41,844 nt of DNA from Treponema sp. (GTDB lineage Bacteria; Spirochaetota; Spirochaetia; Treponematales; Treponemataceae). Location of the stretch: assembly GCA_016293495.1 (NCBI GenBank), contig JAEDED010000020.1, positions 1 to 41,844 of the forward strand, in the 5' to 3' direction. The translations under genes were made by a program, and so were the position numbers. Shown one piece after another: positions 15,409-24,795 of the stretch (position 1 is the stretch's first letter; each line of letters begins with the position of its first letter). The notes under the pieces are model-generated. The model was not told the origin of the DNA. It ran no database searches and saw only the letters and a list, made by a program, of their open reading frames with translations.

Positions 15409-17091
15409 TCAACCAACTTCAAGGTTGCGCACAAATTCCTCGGCAGGCTGGGGGCGGGCAAAGTAGAAGCCCTGAATGCTGTCGCACGAAAGCTTGGTTA
15501 AGAACTTAACCTGCTCTTCTTTTTCTACGCCTTCAGCTGTAACGTGCATTCCGAGTTCTTTCGAAAGAGAAATTGTGTGCTCGAGAAGGCGTTCGCCGCC
15601 GTAGTTTCCGATGTAGTCGACGAGAGTTTTGTCGAGCTTTATGGTATCAAAGTGAATTACGTTCAGCGTTGCAAGAGAAGAGTAGCCTGAACCGAAGTCG
15701 TCCATGTGCAATGGGAATCCTGCTAAGCGGAAGTTGTTTACGATATCTTTAATTTCGTTGTTGTCGATTGTTGCTGATTCTGTAATTTCAATTGGGAGGA
15801 AGCTTGGAGTAATGTCAAATTCATCTGCAATGTTACGGTAGATGTCTACGATATCAAGGTAATAAAGACTTGCACGCGAAACGTTGATCGAAATCGGAAC
15901 AACCTGATAGCCTTGCATCATCCATTCTTTCTGCTGTTTGCAAACCTGGCGGAATATATATTCATCAAGCTTTCGGATCATACCGTTGTGTTCGTAAATC
16001 GGAATAAAGTCTGCAGGCGGTAAAAAGTCCCCGTCAGATTTTTTCCAGCGTACAAGCGCTTCGGCTCCTACCATTTTTCCTGTTACAGGATTGCATTTTT
16101 TTTGATACCAGATTTCAAATGAATTAGCCTTAAGCGCTTCTTCAAATTCATCTTCAATCTTTTTAATTTCCATCATCTTGTTTGCATCTGCTTCACTGTA
16201 GTATGCATAGTTCGATGAAGGATTGTTTTTTGATTCGAGCTTTGCAGTTTTTGCTTCGCTGTAAAGCATTTCGATTTTCTTTTCAGCTGTCCATTTTGTA
16301 ATTCCAAAGTAAGGAATCAGCTGCGGAACTTTCATTCTCATTGAGAAAGTCAGAAGTTCAATTGTAACTGAGTTCATAAATTCTGTTACGTACTTCTGGT
16401 CATCTGTAGAAAGGAAAATTGCAAACTGGTCAGCGTTGACGTGACCGATAACGTCCTGTTCATGAAGATGTTTCTGAACAGAGCGGTAAATACCTTTGAT
16501 TGTAATGTCGCCGGTTTTGATTCCGCAGACTTTGTTCACAATTTTGAAGGAGTGAATGTCCATTGCAAGAATAAAGCCCGGCATTTTATTTAATGAAACG
16601 GCTTCTTTAAAGTAGTTGTAGTTATGACCGCCAGTTACAGAATCAACGTAAGCGTACTGTTCAAGTTCCTTCTGCTTCTGAAAGCTGATGTCTGCAAAGC
16701 CGAGAACGACTGTAAACTGACCGTCAGTTGTTGCAAGACGAACGGCTTTCATTCTGAAATAGAAAGTGTTGCCATCGCGTTCTACCTTAAAGTCTTTTAC
16801 GAAAATATTTTTTGTTGAAAGCTGGTGTATGATGTTTTCGCGGCTTGTTTCCTGAAGCATTTCGTACTGCTGGCGCTTAACTACTGTGCTTAAAACGTAG
16901 TTTCTGATTGCGTCATCATAGGTTGGGTTTGTTTCAAAATATTTGCCGAATTTTTCTTTGATTGTGTCGCTTAATAAATAAACTTTAAAAGAATTTTCAT
17001 CTATATTTACGAGATATACAGAATTGTAATCTTCACTAAGAATTGCGAGAAGCTGTTCTGTTGTAAAATCCTGTGACTTAGCGGTAACCAT
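15409..17091 (-). CDS. GGDEF-EAL protein, probable c-di-GMP phosphodiesterase
   Basis: 560 aa. Residues 1-125 look like a PAS-type sensor (YNSVYLVNIDENSFKVYLLS). Residues about 145-300 are a GGDEF fold whose active-site loop is degenerate (GHVNADQFAIFLS in place of GGDEF), so cyclase activity is unlikely. Residues about 315-555 are an EAL domain with the catalytic set: E344 in GAEALVRW, PISINVSR, PIEITES, HMDDFGSGYSSLATL, K in IKLDKTL, AEGVE and QGFYFARP. It should hydrolyse c-di-GMP, with the GGDEF part perhaps sensing GTP. No membrane segment. Regulators of this kind control motility and surface life in spirochaetes. Confidence 0.9.
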   Translation of the reverse strand: MVTAKSQDFTTEQLLAILSEDYNSVYLVNIDENSFKVYLLSDTIKEKFGKYFETNPTYDDAIRNYVLSTVVKRQQYEMLQETSRENIIHQLSTKNIFVKDFKVERDGNTFYFRMKAVRLATTDGQFTVVLGFADISFQKQKELEQYAYVDSVTGGHNYNYFKEAVSLNKMPGFILAMDIHSFKIVNKVCGIKTGDITIKGIYRSVQKHLHEQDVIGHVNADQFAIFLSTDDQKYVTEFMNSVTIELLTFSMRMKVPQLIPYFGITKWTAEKKIEMLYSEAKTAKLESKNNPSSNYAYYSEADANKMMEIKKIEDEFEEALKANSFEIWYQKKCNPVTGKMVGAEALVRWKKSDGDFLPPADFIPIYEHNGMIRKLDEYIFRQVCKQQKEWMMQGYQVVPISINVSRASLYYLDIVDIYRNIADEFDITPSFLPIEITESATIDNNEIKDIVNNFRLAGFPLHMDDFGSGYSSLATLNVIHFDTIKLDKTLVDYIGNYGGERLLEHTISLSKELGMHVTAEGVEKEEQVKFLTKLSCDSIQGFYFARPQPAEEFVRNLEVG

Positions 17092-17258
17092 GCATTTTCT
17101 CTAGCTGTAAAAATAGAAAAGGAAAACACTTCCCATTCAACCGATAGTCCCACCATACAATATTGTAAGTCCAAAACTTTAAGATGTCAAATTTTTTGAA
17201 AATGTCAAAATATAGGAATTTTTGGAGAAAACCGGCCAATTTCTAAAAAAAAACAGGC

Positions 17259-17285
17259 AAAAAAAAGGACGCCATGACGGCGTCC
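17259..17285 (-). terminator. terminator after the META lipoprotein gene
   Basis: GGACGCC and GGCGTCC form a perfect 7-bp stem around ATGAC. On the minus strand it is followed by eight T. It ends the transcript of the gene at 17372-17806. The rest of the gap 17092-17371 shows nothing else. Confidence 0.9.
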
Positions 17286-17371
17286 CCGAAGTTTTACCAC
17301 TAACCAGCTAGATTGTAACACAAGTTTTGCAATGACGTAGGAATATGCAAAAGATGTGCTTGTGGTAAATC

Positions 17372-17806
17372 TTATTTACGTACGAAAACTAATACTGATT
17401 TTTCTTTCGAGTTTGTAATCTCAAGAAATTCTGTATCATTTTCTGTGTAAATTGAAGTTTTGGTTGCTCCAAGAAGGCATTTTATGAAGTCGTCTTCATA
17501 TTTCATTGAAGCAGGATCTCCAGACATTCTTGTTGAAGCGAAGTTCTCGTTTGGTGTGAACTTTGAACCTTTCACAGTAATGTCACCAAAGAAAGTGTTT
17601 ATACCTGAGTTTCCTTTAACGGAATACAAGGTTTCTGACTTTTTTTCAAAAGTGATTCCTGATGGAGCAAGCTGCTGGCCTGTGCCGTCAATTGTAAAGC
17701 TATAAATATTCCATGAGCCTTCAATTTTTTTTGCTTCTGTGGAACAGCTTGTTAATGCAAATAAAGTCATAGCGATTACTGATAAAAATGTTAATTTTAA
17801 TTTCAT
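17372..17806 (-). CDS. META-domain lipoprotein (HslJ-like)
   Basis: 144 aa with a lipoprotein signal (LFALTSC, lipid Cys near residue 21). IEGSWNIYSF, FEKKSETLYSVKGNSGINTF, FASTRMSGDP and DFIKCLLGATKTSIYTENDT follow the META/HslJ fold, where W-L-S, G-N-F and T-M-C motifs recur. Members are secreted or periplasmic proteins of uncertain function, HslJ being linked to novobiocin resistance in E. coli. Here it should be anchored to a membrane on the periplasmic side. It forms a single transcription unit with its own terminator. Confidence 0.8.
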   Translation of the reverse strand: MKLKLTFLSVIAMTLFALTSCSTEAKKIEGSWNIYSFTIDGTGQQLAPSGITFEKKSETLYSVKGNSGINTFFGDITVKGSKFTPNENFASTRMSGDPASMKYEDDFIKCLLGATKTSIYTENDTEFLEITNSKEKSVLVFVRK

Positions 17807-17865
17807 ATTTTCCTCTTGAACTTAGTTTTATTTAATAAACGAATGAGAAAAAAAAAGGTTACAGG

Positions 17866-18246
17866 TTAAGCGGCACTTTCTGCTTTTTTTGAAATTTCTA
17901 CAATTAGCTTTGTGGCGTGCTGAAGCATGTTTGAGATGTGAATTTTGTAGCGTCTTACACCAGTTCCGATTGTAGGTTCAATTGCCTGGTAGAAGAAATT
18001 TAATGCGTTAACGCCTAAGGCAAGGTTTTTCTTGTCTTCAGGATTAAGCTTTGTTGTGTCGATTGAATTGATGATTTCTGAAAGCTTGGAATAATCATCC
18101 TTCCAGCGTTCGATGATTTTTCTTGAAATCGGAGAAAGCACTCTTCCGTTACGGATGAATTTTTTCATTAAAGAGCGCTGATAGAGACGGTCAAGAAATC
18201 TGATTGTAAAATAAATGAATAAAAATGAGAAAAAATAAAAAAACAT
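17866..18246 (-). CDS. hypothetical membrane-anchored protein, 126 aa
   Basis: The first 18 residues are a very aromatic membrane helix (MFFYFFSFLFIYFTIRFL) followed by basic residues (RLYQRSLMKKFIRNGR). The remainder is helical and cytoplasmic by charge (ERWKDDYSKLSEIINSIDTT, LGVNALNFFYQAIEPTIGTG). No family recognised. GGAGAC precedes the start at proper spacing. It may be co-transcribed with the META lipoprotein 60 bases downstream. Confidence 0.6.
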   Translation of the reverse strand: MFFYFFSFLFIYFTIRFLDRLYQRSLMKKFIRNGRVLSPISRKIIERWKDDYSKLSEIINSIDTTKLNPEDKKNLALGVNALNFFYQAIEPTIGTGVRRYKIHISNMLQHATKLIVEISKKAESAA

Positions 18247-18402
18247 TCGACTGTCTCCTTTCTTTAAGTATAATGAATTTTTACAAATATTCCAAATATA
18301 TTTAACAATATTTTTTAGTAGTGATATATTCGACTCTTACATTTGCGCCAATAGAACAAATTTTGTTTTTCTGTCATAATTAAAAAAGGTAGAGAAAAAA
18401 GT

Positions 18403-20178
18403 ATGAAAAGTTCTATTAAATCAAACTGCAAAAAAGCAGTATTGTCCGTAATCCTTTGTCTGGCAGCGACAGTTCCATTATTTGCTGCCTCAATGAAAGA
18501 TTATGTCTGTATCGTGAGTCGCAATGTCTCTGATGATTCAAAAAAATTCCTCGAAGAATATCGCGACAGTATCAAATCAAAAGGCTATACAAGTTATGCT
18601 AACAGAATTGACAGTTACCTTAACGGAAGTTTTGGTTCTGGATTCATTTATTACGGGCCTGACAAAAAGCCTTACGTTGTTACAAACCGTCATGTTGTCT
18701 CAAATGCTTTGACAGCAGATGTTAAGTTTGAAAAAGAAGACGGTGAGTATGATGAATACAAGCAGCTTCCTATTGTTACTGTTGATGACGTTCTTGATGT
18801 TGCAGTGATTGCACTTCCTGCAGGGTTCAATAGAACAGGTCTTGTATTCAGAGTAAATCCTTTGACAGAAGGTGATGACGTATGGTCTGCCGGTTTCCCT
18901 GCTCTTGGTGATAAAGCTATGTGGCAGTTTGGAAAGGGAATCGTTACTAATCCTACTGCAAGAATCAAGGAACTTCTAGATCCAAATGTTTCTACAATCA
19001 TTCAGCATTCTGCAGAAATCGATTCAGGAAACTCTGGTGGTCCTCTTCTTATGAAGAATGCCAATTATGCTGCAGGTTATGCGGTTGTCGGTATAAACAC
19101 ATGGAAAGCTTTCTACCGTCAGAATACAAACTTTGCAATTCCTGCAAAGGTAATCAAAAATTACATTGATACAAGTCTGACAAATAAAAATACTTCACAG
19201 GATATTACATCACGTCTTGTTGCATTCTCTAAAGCATTAAAAAATTCAGATCAGAATTACCGCGATCTTTCATTCTTCGTTTCAAATGACATGTTGTCTC
19301 TTGCATCTGGAGATGCATTTATCAATGTTCTTAAAAAAGCTCCTACAGAAATAAGAAGTGAAATCGTATATATCTTCATCGAAGATCCTCTTGAAGGTCT
19401 TAAATGTTCTATTGCATATGATATATGGAACAAAATGCACAACGATGATGTTGCAGACTTCTCTGTTGCTTCTTCTGAAAAAACAGATTCAGGTTATAAC
19501 GTTAAGTTCAACGTAGCTGAAGATACTGTAGAAAGTACATGGGTAATGAGTCAGGGTGCATGGCGCTTAAAGGAATTTGGAGATTACAAGGCAGCTGACA
19601 GTAAGGCTGATAAGACTGCTTCAAAAGATAAGCAGAAAGCATCTGGTGAGAAAGCTAAATCTAATAAGAAATCTGGTGTTGAGATTTCTAACCCTTATTT
19701 GTTTACTATAACAGGTGGACCTGCATTCCCTACAAATGGTCAGAAAACTGGTTTTGATATCAGTGCACTTTATATGAACAATGATTATTTCGGATTTGGA
19801 CTTTTTATTCACAATGAACCGATAGCAGTTAAGTACAGTTCCACATGGTCATCTAATTATGGAAAGATTGAGTATAAAAATACAACTATGTTTGGATTTG
19901 ATCTTAGAGTCTCTGTTCCACTTAACTTTAATTTTATCATTGTAGAACCAAAAGCTGATGCAAGACTGGGAATGATATTTGCAGCAAATAAGGATACAAC
20001 TGATCAGACAGAAACAGAAATGTTCTATCTTGGAATTGGTGGTGGTGTTGATGTGACATTTGCATTCTCAAGATCTTTTGCAATAGTTTGTGGTGTTGAA
20101 TATTTATATTCATTCTACAAGCAAGAAAAAATCGGAGATGTGATTGCATCGGTTGGTTTAAAATTTGTCGAAAGATAA
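18403..20178 (+). CDS. secreted trypsin-like serine protease with C-terminal barrel-like domain
   Basis: 591 aa with a signal peptide (AVLSVILCLAATVPLFAAS). Residues about 65-260 are a trypsin/HtrA-type protease with a complete triad: H97 in VVTNRHVVS, D132 in VLDVAVIAL, S211 in DSGNSGGPL. There is no PDZ domain. Residues about 260-395 are a helical and mixed region; about 396-428 is a Lys/Ser-rich linker (KADKTASKDKQKASGEKAKS). From about 430 to the end, amphipathic strands (FGFGLFIHNEPIAVKYSS, MFGFDLRVSVPLNFNFIIVE) end in VASVGLKFVER, resembling a small outer-membrane barrel. It heads a three-gene envelope cluster. The barrel call is by eye and less certain than the protease. Confidence 0.8.
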   Translation: MKSSIKSNCKKAVLSVILCLAATVPLFAASMKDYVCIVSRNVSDDSKKFLEEYRDSIKSKGYTSYANRIDSYLNGSFGSGFIYYGPDKKPYVVTNRHVVSNALTADVKFEKEDGEYDEYKQLPIVTVDDVLDVAVIALPAGFNRTGLVFRVNPLTEGDDVWSAGFPALGDKAMWQFGKGIVTNPTARIKELLDPNVSTIIQHSAEIDSGNSGGPLLMKNANYAAGYAVVGINTWKAFYRQNTNFAIPAKVIKNYIDTSLTNKNTSQDITSRLVAFSKALKNSDQNYRDLSFFVSNDMLSLASGDAFINVLKKAPTEIRSEIVYIFIEDPLEGLKCSIAYDIWNKMHNDDVADFSVASSEKTDSGYNVKFNVAEDTVESTWVMSQGAWRLKEFGDYKAADSKADKTASKDKQKASGEKAKSNKKSGVEISNPYLFTITGGPAFPTNGQKTGFDISALYMNNDYFGFGLFIHNEPIAVKYSSTWSSNYGKIEYKNTTMFGFDLRVSVPLNFNFIIVEPKADARLGMIFAANKDTTDQTETEMFYLGIGGGVDVTFAFSRSFAIVCGVEYLYSFYKQEKIGDVIASVGLKFVER

Positions 20179-20197
20179 ATATAAATAGGAGAAAAAA

Positions 20198-20749
20198 GTG
20201 AAAAAGAAAGTGATTTATGCTGTCATTATGGCAGTATTAGTTCCATGCTTGTTTACAAGTTGTTTGACAAGCATGCTCATCAATAGTGTTTCTGAAGCTG
20301 CAGAAAATGCGGCATTCAAGAAAAATGTGGTAAACAATTACGCAGAATATAATCCTAGCAATTCTGCAATTGTTTATACTTGTGGTCTTTATGATATCGA
20401 ATTGGTTCAGCAGAATCCAAAACTTGGATACAAAATCTTGAGATCAATAGAGGACGAAAACAAGGTTTCAAGCTATACTTGTCTTCCTCCAGTTCCAGTA
20501 AATTCAGAACTTGCAGTTTTAGGTTATCGTTATCAGGGATACAGAACAATCTACATCGTGGAAGGAAGTGTTCAGGGTGTTGATTATGTTATTACAAAAC
20601 CTGGATTGTTCTATATGGGAATCAAAGATTTCGATAATAGCATGGAACTTGAAGCAACAAAAAAGATTCTGCCACTTTTTACTGGTACTGAATGGGAACC
20701 AATAATCAGAGCTCGTATTGAGGAGTTGAAGAATGAAAAAAAGAAATAA
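20198..20749 (+). CDS. lipoprotein, 183 aa
   Basis: GTG start at 20198 behind TAGGAG. The signal peptide ends in CLFTSC (lipid Cys near residue 22). The mature part (SNSAIVYTCGLYDIELVQQN, TIYIVEGSVQGVDYVITKPG) is not assigned to a family with confidence. It lies 19 bases after the protease gene and overlaps the start of the next gene by 17 bases, so the three are co-transcribed and the last two translationally coupled. A role with the protease at the cell envelope is inferred from the arrangement. Confidence 0.7.
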   Translation: MKKKVIYAVIMAVLVPCLFTSCLTSMLINSVSEAAENAAFKKNVVNNYAEYNPSNSAIVYTCGLYDIELVQQNPKLGYKILRSIEDENKVSSYTCLPPVPVNSELAVLGYRYQGYRTIYIVEGSVQGVDYVITKPGLFYMGIKDFDNSMELEATKKILPLFTGTEWEPIIRARIEELKNEKKK

Positions 20750-21326
20750 AATTATCATAGCTGCAAGTTTGATTCTTGCTTGTGGAACACTTTCTCTTTT
20801 TGCTAAGGACGACAAACCTGCAGCAATGCCAAAGAGAAATGAAGTTGTAATCATTTCAAGAGCAGTAGTTTCTTCTACAATTGATTTGGATTCAAGAAAA
20901 CAAGGTTTCGGAATTAAAGAAGGCAGTGATAACGATATTAAAGAAATCCCTATGCATCTTGAGATTTCAGGAAGTGGTTTTTCAACAACAATGCATAGAG
21001 CAGATAATATCGGTAAACCAACTTTCAGCGTTGCAAAAGTTGATCCAAAGACAGGCAAGATTAGAATCAAATCTTTCAAATGTTTTATGTTTGGAAAATA
21101 TCCTTTCTATCTTCCAGTTGTTGCAGATGTAGTAGTTCCAGAAGGGGAACAGTTTGTTTACATCGGATCTTTCGAATACAAACTCGATTATGCTCTCCGT
21201 ATTACAAATGCAAGACGCTTTGACGAATACAATGAAGCAGTAAAATGGGCAAAAGAAAAATTCGCTAAAGATAATATCGAAGTAATTCGTGGTGAACTTG
21301 TTCCAGTAGAAATCGAAGAAAGATAA
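20733..21326 (+). CDS. secreted protein, 197 aa, third gene of the protease cluster
   Basis: An N-terminal signal peptide (KIIIAASLILACGTLSLFAK) could give either a lipoprotein (ACG) or a type I-cleaved protein. The mature part is rich in beta structure (EIPMHLEISGSGFSTTMHRA, YPFYLPVVADVVVPEGEQFV) and mentions no known domain. It begins inside the preceding lipoprotein gene (17-base overlap), with that gene's GAGGAG-type end serving as ribosome binding site. A strong terminator follows. Function unknown. Confidence 0.65.
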   Translation: MKKRNKIIIAASLILACGTLSLFAKDDKPAAMPKRNEVVIISRAVVSSTIDLDSRKQGFGIKEGSDNDIKEIPMHLEISGSGFSTTMHRADNIGKPTFSVAKVDPKTGKIRIKSFKCFMFGKYPFYLPVVADVVVPEGEQFVYIGSFEYKLDYALRITNARRFDEYNEAVKWAKEKFAKDNIEVIRGELVPVEIEER

Positions 21327-21351
21327 GCCTAAACTTAAGTTCAACATAAAA

Positions 21352-21390
21352 AAGCCATCAGACCAAAATTGATCTGATGGCTTTTTTTTT
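21352..21390 (+). terminator. terminator of the protease cluster
   Basis: AAGCCATCAGA and TCTGATGGCTT form an 11-bp stem around a 10-base loop, followed by a run of T. A-rich sequence on the other side makes it work both ways. The rest of the gap to 21580 holds only a TATAAT-like -10 near 21460 for the next gene. Confidence 0.93.
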
Positions 21391-21580
21391 ATCATCACCA
21401 CATAATAGTAATTATACAACTTCAATGTATCAAAGAGTGATACACAGAAGATTTAAAATTTGTTATAATTACCTATCAATTAACTCGGCAATTCTGTGAA
21501 AGTCAGAGCAGTCTATTCTACTGTTAAAGTCAGACGTCGAAAAAAATCTCTCACATGTTCATAGTTCAATAGGAGGACTT

Positions 21581-23110
21581 ATGAAAAAAGCATTATTGTA
21601 TTTATGTGCTTTTGCCTTAATGGTGGGTTTGTTCGTTTCCTGCGAACATCCTGCTGCAGAAGCAATTGTCAATCAGCTTGTGGTTGATAAAGATGTTCAA
21701 TCTCCATGGGGACATGCCTGGTTTGCAGGTGATGCTGAATATCAGTTCATTGATGACAATGGAACAAAATATATCCGTTGTCTTCCGGATTCACTCACAG
21801 ACACTTATTTTATTCAGGTAAAATCAGAAGATCCAGAAAGTGGAACTGTAGAAGCGCTGGTAAAATATTCCAGGGACAGCATTCGCGAAACGGGAACTCC
21901 AGTTAAGTTTACCTGTTCCATGACAGGCTATAATCTGAACTTTACAGCAGACAGTTCCACTTTGGAAAAATATAAAAATCTTTTTACAAAAACTGGACTG
22001 GTCAGTTATAAAGGCGTTAATGTTGCAAAGCCAAAACTTCCTGCAGTTAAAACAGAATATTTTTCTTCCCTTGCAGGAAATTACGATCTTTCAGAAGCAG
22101 AAGTTTCTGGAATGCAGTTTAATGTGGGAGCAAAAGTTCAGATTAAAAAATCAGATAGTGAATACTGGTTTGCAAGCGTTGTGGACATAAAAGAGAATAA
22201 CAATGTCTATGACTTCCTTCTCGTTCATGAATCAAATATGGACCCTGGTGTAACAGGTGACAATTCAAAGGAACCTTTCCGTGTAAGTCAGAATAATTTC
22301 TGGAACTTTATGAAGATTTCGCCTGCAGAATCCGGTAAATCAAAAGTTGAATGGTCTTCAAAATGGTCTGACACTCCATATGAGGCTTTAAATGGAACTT
22401 TGGATCAGAGCGGAATATTTGATAAAGAAATCAAACTTCAGGAAGTGAAGTATAGTTTCTATTTTGGTCAGATGGATGACTGTAAGGACAACAAAACAGC
22501 ATTTGAAGCAAATCTCGGGGATGCTATTACAACATATGTTTACCGTGGAGTGAGTGCTCCAAGCATGACATGGGCACAGTTGTTTACAGCAGCAGGTCTT
22601 GATTCAAAGATTGCAGGAAAAATACCAGATGGTAAGAAAGCCGGCAAGAAGTGGTATCACACAGGTGCATTTGGTTTGAATGCGTATAATTATATTTCGG
22701 ACAGTAATCCGGTTTTATCTGTGACTACAAATATTTATATAGAAGTTGAGGACAAGGGTCCGGCAGGCGGAATCCCTTTAGGAACATACAAACTTACACT
22801 TGATAATGGTACAACATATACATTTAAGGCTGAGAGTTCAAAACTTAGCTATGAAGGAAAAGAATATCTTATAAAAGGAATTTCTTCCAATTTATCTCCA
22901 AGTACTACTTATCAAAGATATATATATCTTGTTAATGTTAGTGGTGAAGGAAATTATTTGTTTGATGTATGGTATTATACACCTGCAGATAAAAAACCAT
23001 ATGTTAAGTTTAAAACACCAAAAAATATTTATCCTAATGAAACAGTTCCAGAAGCAAGTAGTGGATATGTTGCTTCAAAATTCTCCAAAGAATTACCGTT
23101 AGTTGAATAA
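21581..23110 (+). CDS. large lipoprotein, 509 aa
   Basis: ATG 21581 follows AGGAGG. The signal peptide ends GLFVSC (lipid Cys near residue 21). The mature part is acidic to neutral, rich in aromatic and beta-prone segments, with an internal similarity between GGIPLGTYKLTLDNGTTYTF and calycin or lipocalin-like strands (GTY-L---G). No family is assigned. Treponema genomes carry many such unique surface lipoproteins. It is a single gene between two terminators. Confidence 0.7.
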   Translation: MKKALLYLCAFALMVGLFVSCEHPAAEAIVNQLVVDKDVQSPWGHAWFAGDAEYQFIDDNGTKYIRCLPDSLTDTYFIQVKSEDPESGTVEALVKYSRDSIRETGTPVKFTCSMTGYNLNFTADSSTLEKYKNLFTKTGLVSYKGVNVAKPKLPAVKTEYFSSLAGNYDLSEAEVSGMQFNVGAKVQIKKSDSEYWFASVVDIKENNNVYDFLLVHESNMDPGVTGDNSKEPFRVSQNNFWNFMKISPAESGKSKVEWSSKWSDTPYEALNGTLDQSGIFDKEIKLQEVKYSFYFGQMDDCKDNKTAFEANLGDAITTYVYRGVSAPSMTWAQLFTAAGLDSKIAGKIPDGKKAGKKWYHTGAFGLNAYNYISDSNPVLSVTTNIYIEVEDKGPAGGIPLGTYKLTLDNGTTYTFKAESSKLSYEGKEYLIKGISSNLSPSTTYQRYIYLVNVSGEGNYLFDVWYYTPADKKPYVKFKTPKNIYPNETVPEASSGYVASKFSKELPLVE

Positions 23111-23115
23111 TAAAC

Positions 23116-23142
23116 AAAAAGACCTGCGCGTTTGTGCAGGCC
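23116..23142 (-). terminator. terminator after mgtE
   Basis: CCTGC and GCAGG (with G-C flanks) enclose GCGTTTGT, and a run of five T follows on the minus strand. It lies between the convergent ends of the large lipoprotein and mgtE genes. Confidence 0.7.
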
Positions 23143-23195
23143 TTCCTCCCCAGTTCCATAAGAACAGAAATAAAACTCAAATCAAAATAACACTT

Positions 23196-24569
23196 CTAAA
23201 ACAGCAATACTTTCGCAATTCCAAAATAAACAAGCAGTGACAATGCATCGACTGTAGTTGTAATAAATGGACTTGCCATTACGGCAGGGTCAAAGCCTAA
23301 TTTTTTTGCAAGCAGCGGAAGTGTACAGCCGACAACTTTTGCAACTAAAACTGTTGCCGTCATTGTGATGCAGACAACCATTGCTACTGTAACAGTAACG
23401 TCTGTGTTGCCCAAAAGCAGTCTGTCTATCAGCATGATTTTTGCAAAACATACAGCGGCAAGAACGACACCACACAAAAGAGCCGTGCGGATTTCTTTCC
23501 AGATAATTACTCCGATGTCGGAGAATTCAAGTTCACCTAAAGACAGCGAACGGATGATTGTTACAGATGACTGTGATCCGGAATTACCACCAGTGTCCAT
23601 CAGCATCGGAATGAAGGCTGTCAGAACAACAAGCTGAGAAAGAGCACTTTCAAAGTTTGTGATGATCATTCCTGTGAAGGTTGCAGAAACCATCAAAAGC
23701 ATAAGCCATCCGATACGGTGTTTAAAAAGGTTGAATGGAGAAGCGCGAAGGTATGTCTTATCAGAAGGGGTCATACCGGCCATGATTTCGATATCTTCTG
23801 TTGTTTCGTCTTCCAATACATCGATAGCATCATCAAATGAAATGATACCGACCATGTTCTCTTCTTTATCAACAACAGGCAATGCCATGAAGTTGTATTT
23901 TGAGAACATCTGCGCAACTTCTTCCTGATCGGCGTGTGTGTTGACAGAAATAACATTTGTCTTCATCAGGTCGTCGATTAAGATTTCGTCGTCTTTTGCA
24001 AGAAGAAGGTCTTTGACAGAAAGGCGGCCGAGAAGTTTTCTGTTCTGAGTTACGTAGCAGGTATAGAAAGATTTTTTGTCAGAACCTTTGCGGCGGATCT
24101 GATTAATAGCCTGGCCAACAGTTGTTCCCAATCTTAAAGAAACATATTCTGTTGTCATGATTGAGCCGGCAGAATTTTCCGGGTACTGAAGAAGCTGGTT
24201 GATAGCCTTTCTTGTTTCTGCATCAACGTGAGAGAGAATGCGTTCAACAACATTGGCAGGCATTTCTTCTACGATTTCTACAGCTTCGTTTACATACATC
24301 TCATCCATGATGGCTGTAAGTTCCTTGTCAGAAAAGCCTTTGATAAGTTGTTCCTGAAAGTCACTTTCCATTTCGATGAAGGCGTCTGCAGCAATTTTTT
24401 TTGGAAGAAGGCGGAAAAGAGGAATTGCTGCTTTTTCGTCCAAATCCTGTAAAATAACGGCAACGTCTTCCGGTGCCATTGTTGAGAGAATATCTTTTAC
24501 CGAAGAATATTTTTTTTCTTCGAGTAACATGTCTAATGTTTTCTGAAATGTAGCGTTTAATTCTGCCAT
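23196..24569 (-). CDS. mgtE: magnesium transporter MgtE
   Basis: 457 aa. The start at 24569 is chosen because GGAG lies 8 nt upstream; the frame extends to 24605 without support. Domains in order: N-terminal superhelical domain (1-125, ending EIVEEMPANVVERIL), a CBS pair (about 130-255: AGSIMTTEYVSL, DDLMKTNVISVNTHAD, MVGIISFDDAIDVLED), a plug helix, and five membrane helices. The membrane part includes FIPMLMDTGGNSGSQSSVTI, the pore and ion-selectivity region, and FDPAVMASPFITTTVDALSL. The CBS/N domains gate the channel by sensing Mg2+. A leader of about 220 bases with an upstream ORF suggests extra control of expression. Confidence 0.95.
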   Translation of the reverse strand: MAELNATFQKTLDMLLEEKKYSSVKDILSTMAPEDVAVILQDLDEKAAIPLFRLLPKKIAADAFIEMESDFQEQLIKGFSDKELTAIMDEMYVNEAVEIVEEMPANVVERILSHVDAETRKAINQLLQYPENSAGSIMTTEYVSLRLGTTVGQAINQIRRKGSDKKSFYTCYVTQNRKLLGRLSVKDLLLAKDDEILIDDLMKTNVISVNTHADQEEVAQMFSKYNFMALPVVDKEENMVGIISFDDAIDVLEDETTEDIEIMAGMTPSDKTYLRASPFNLFKHRIGWLMLLMVSATFTGMIITNFESALSQLVVLTAFIPMLMDTGGNSGSQSSVTIIRSLSLGELEFSDIGVIIWKEIRTALLCGVVLAAVCFAKIMLIDRLLLGNTDVTVTVAMVVCITMTATVLVAKVVGCTLPLLAKKLGFDPAVMASPFITTTVDALSLLVYFGIAKVLLF

Positions 24570-24609
24570 AGCTAAACTCCGTAATATTTTTTTAGAAATT
24601 AACAAGAGT

Positions 24610-24646
24610 GTTTCAGATAACCGCCAACGCGAGGTTTGTCCGAAAC
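24610..24646 (-). promoter_or_regulatory. leader hairpin between upstream ORF and mgtE
   Basis: In the mgtE leader GTTTCGGA pairs with TCTGAAAC (8 bp, one wobble). After a short internal loop AACC pairs with GGTT around a 10-base loop. It lies between the upstream ORF stop (24665) and the mgtE ribosome binding site. It has no strict U-tract, but AAAAAAATATT follows. It may couple translation of the leader peptide to mgtE. Confidence 0.5.
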
Positions 24647-24664
24647 TGTATGGTCAAAGAATGA

Positions 24665-24745
24665 TTAGAAATTCATCGCGGGAGGAATCGCATTCAGACT
24701 TTGACTTGAATATGAATCATTGGTACTACTGCTACCGTCAGGCAT
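24665..24745 (-). CDS. 26-codon leader peptide upstream of mgtE
   Basis: ATG 24745 has the best ribosome binding site in the neighbourhood (AAGGAGG, 7 nt). The peptide begins MPDGSSSTNDSY and ends LNAIPPAMNF. It lies between the mgtE promoter and gene, leaving 95 bases to the mgtE start. Mg2+ transporter leaders such as enterobacterial mgtL also carry short Pro/Asp-containing ORFs whose translation controls the downstream gene. That this one does so is inference from position, the strong ribosome binding site, early PD and late PP. Confidence 0.55.
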   Translation of the reverse strand: MPDGSSSTNDSYSSQSLNAIPPAMNF

Positions 24746-24795
24746 ATGCTTTCCTCCTTAAAAAAGTGGGATAATAAGTTCTAAAACTTTTGTAA

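Noticed and set aside
20519..21079. Minus-strand 186-codon frame
   Set aside because: Mirror of the lipoprotein and secreted-protein genes, which have signal peptides, ribosome binding sites and a common terminator.
23365..23928. Two + strand frames opposite mgtE
   Set aside because: Shadows of the mgtE codons, without ribosome binding sites.
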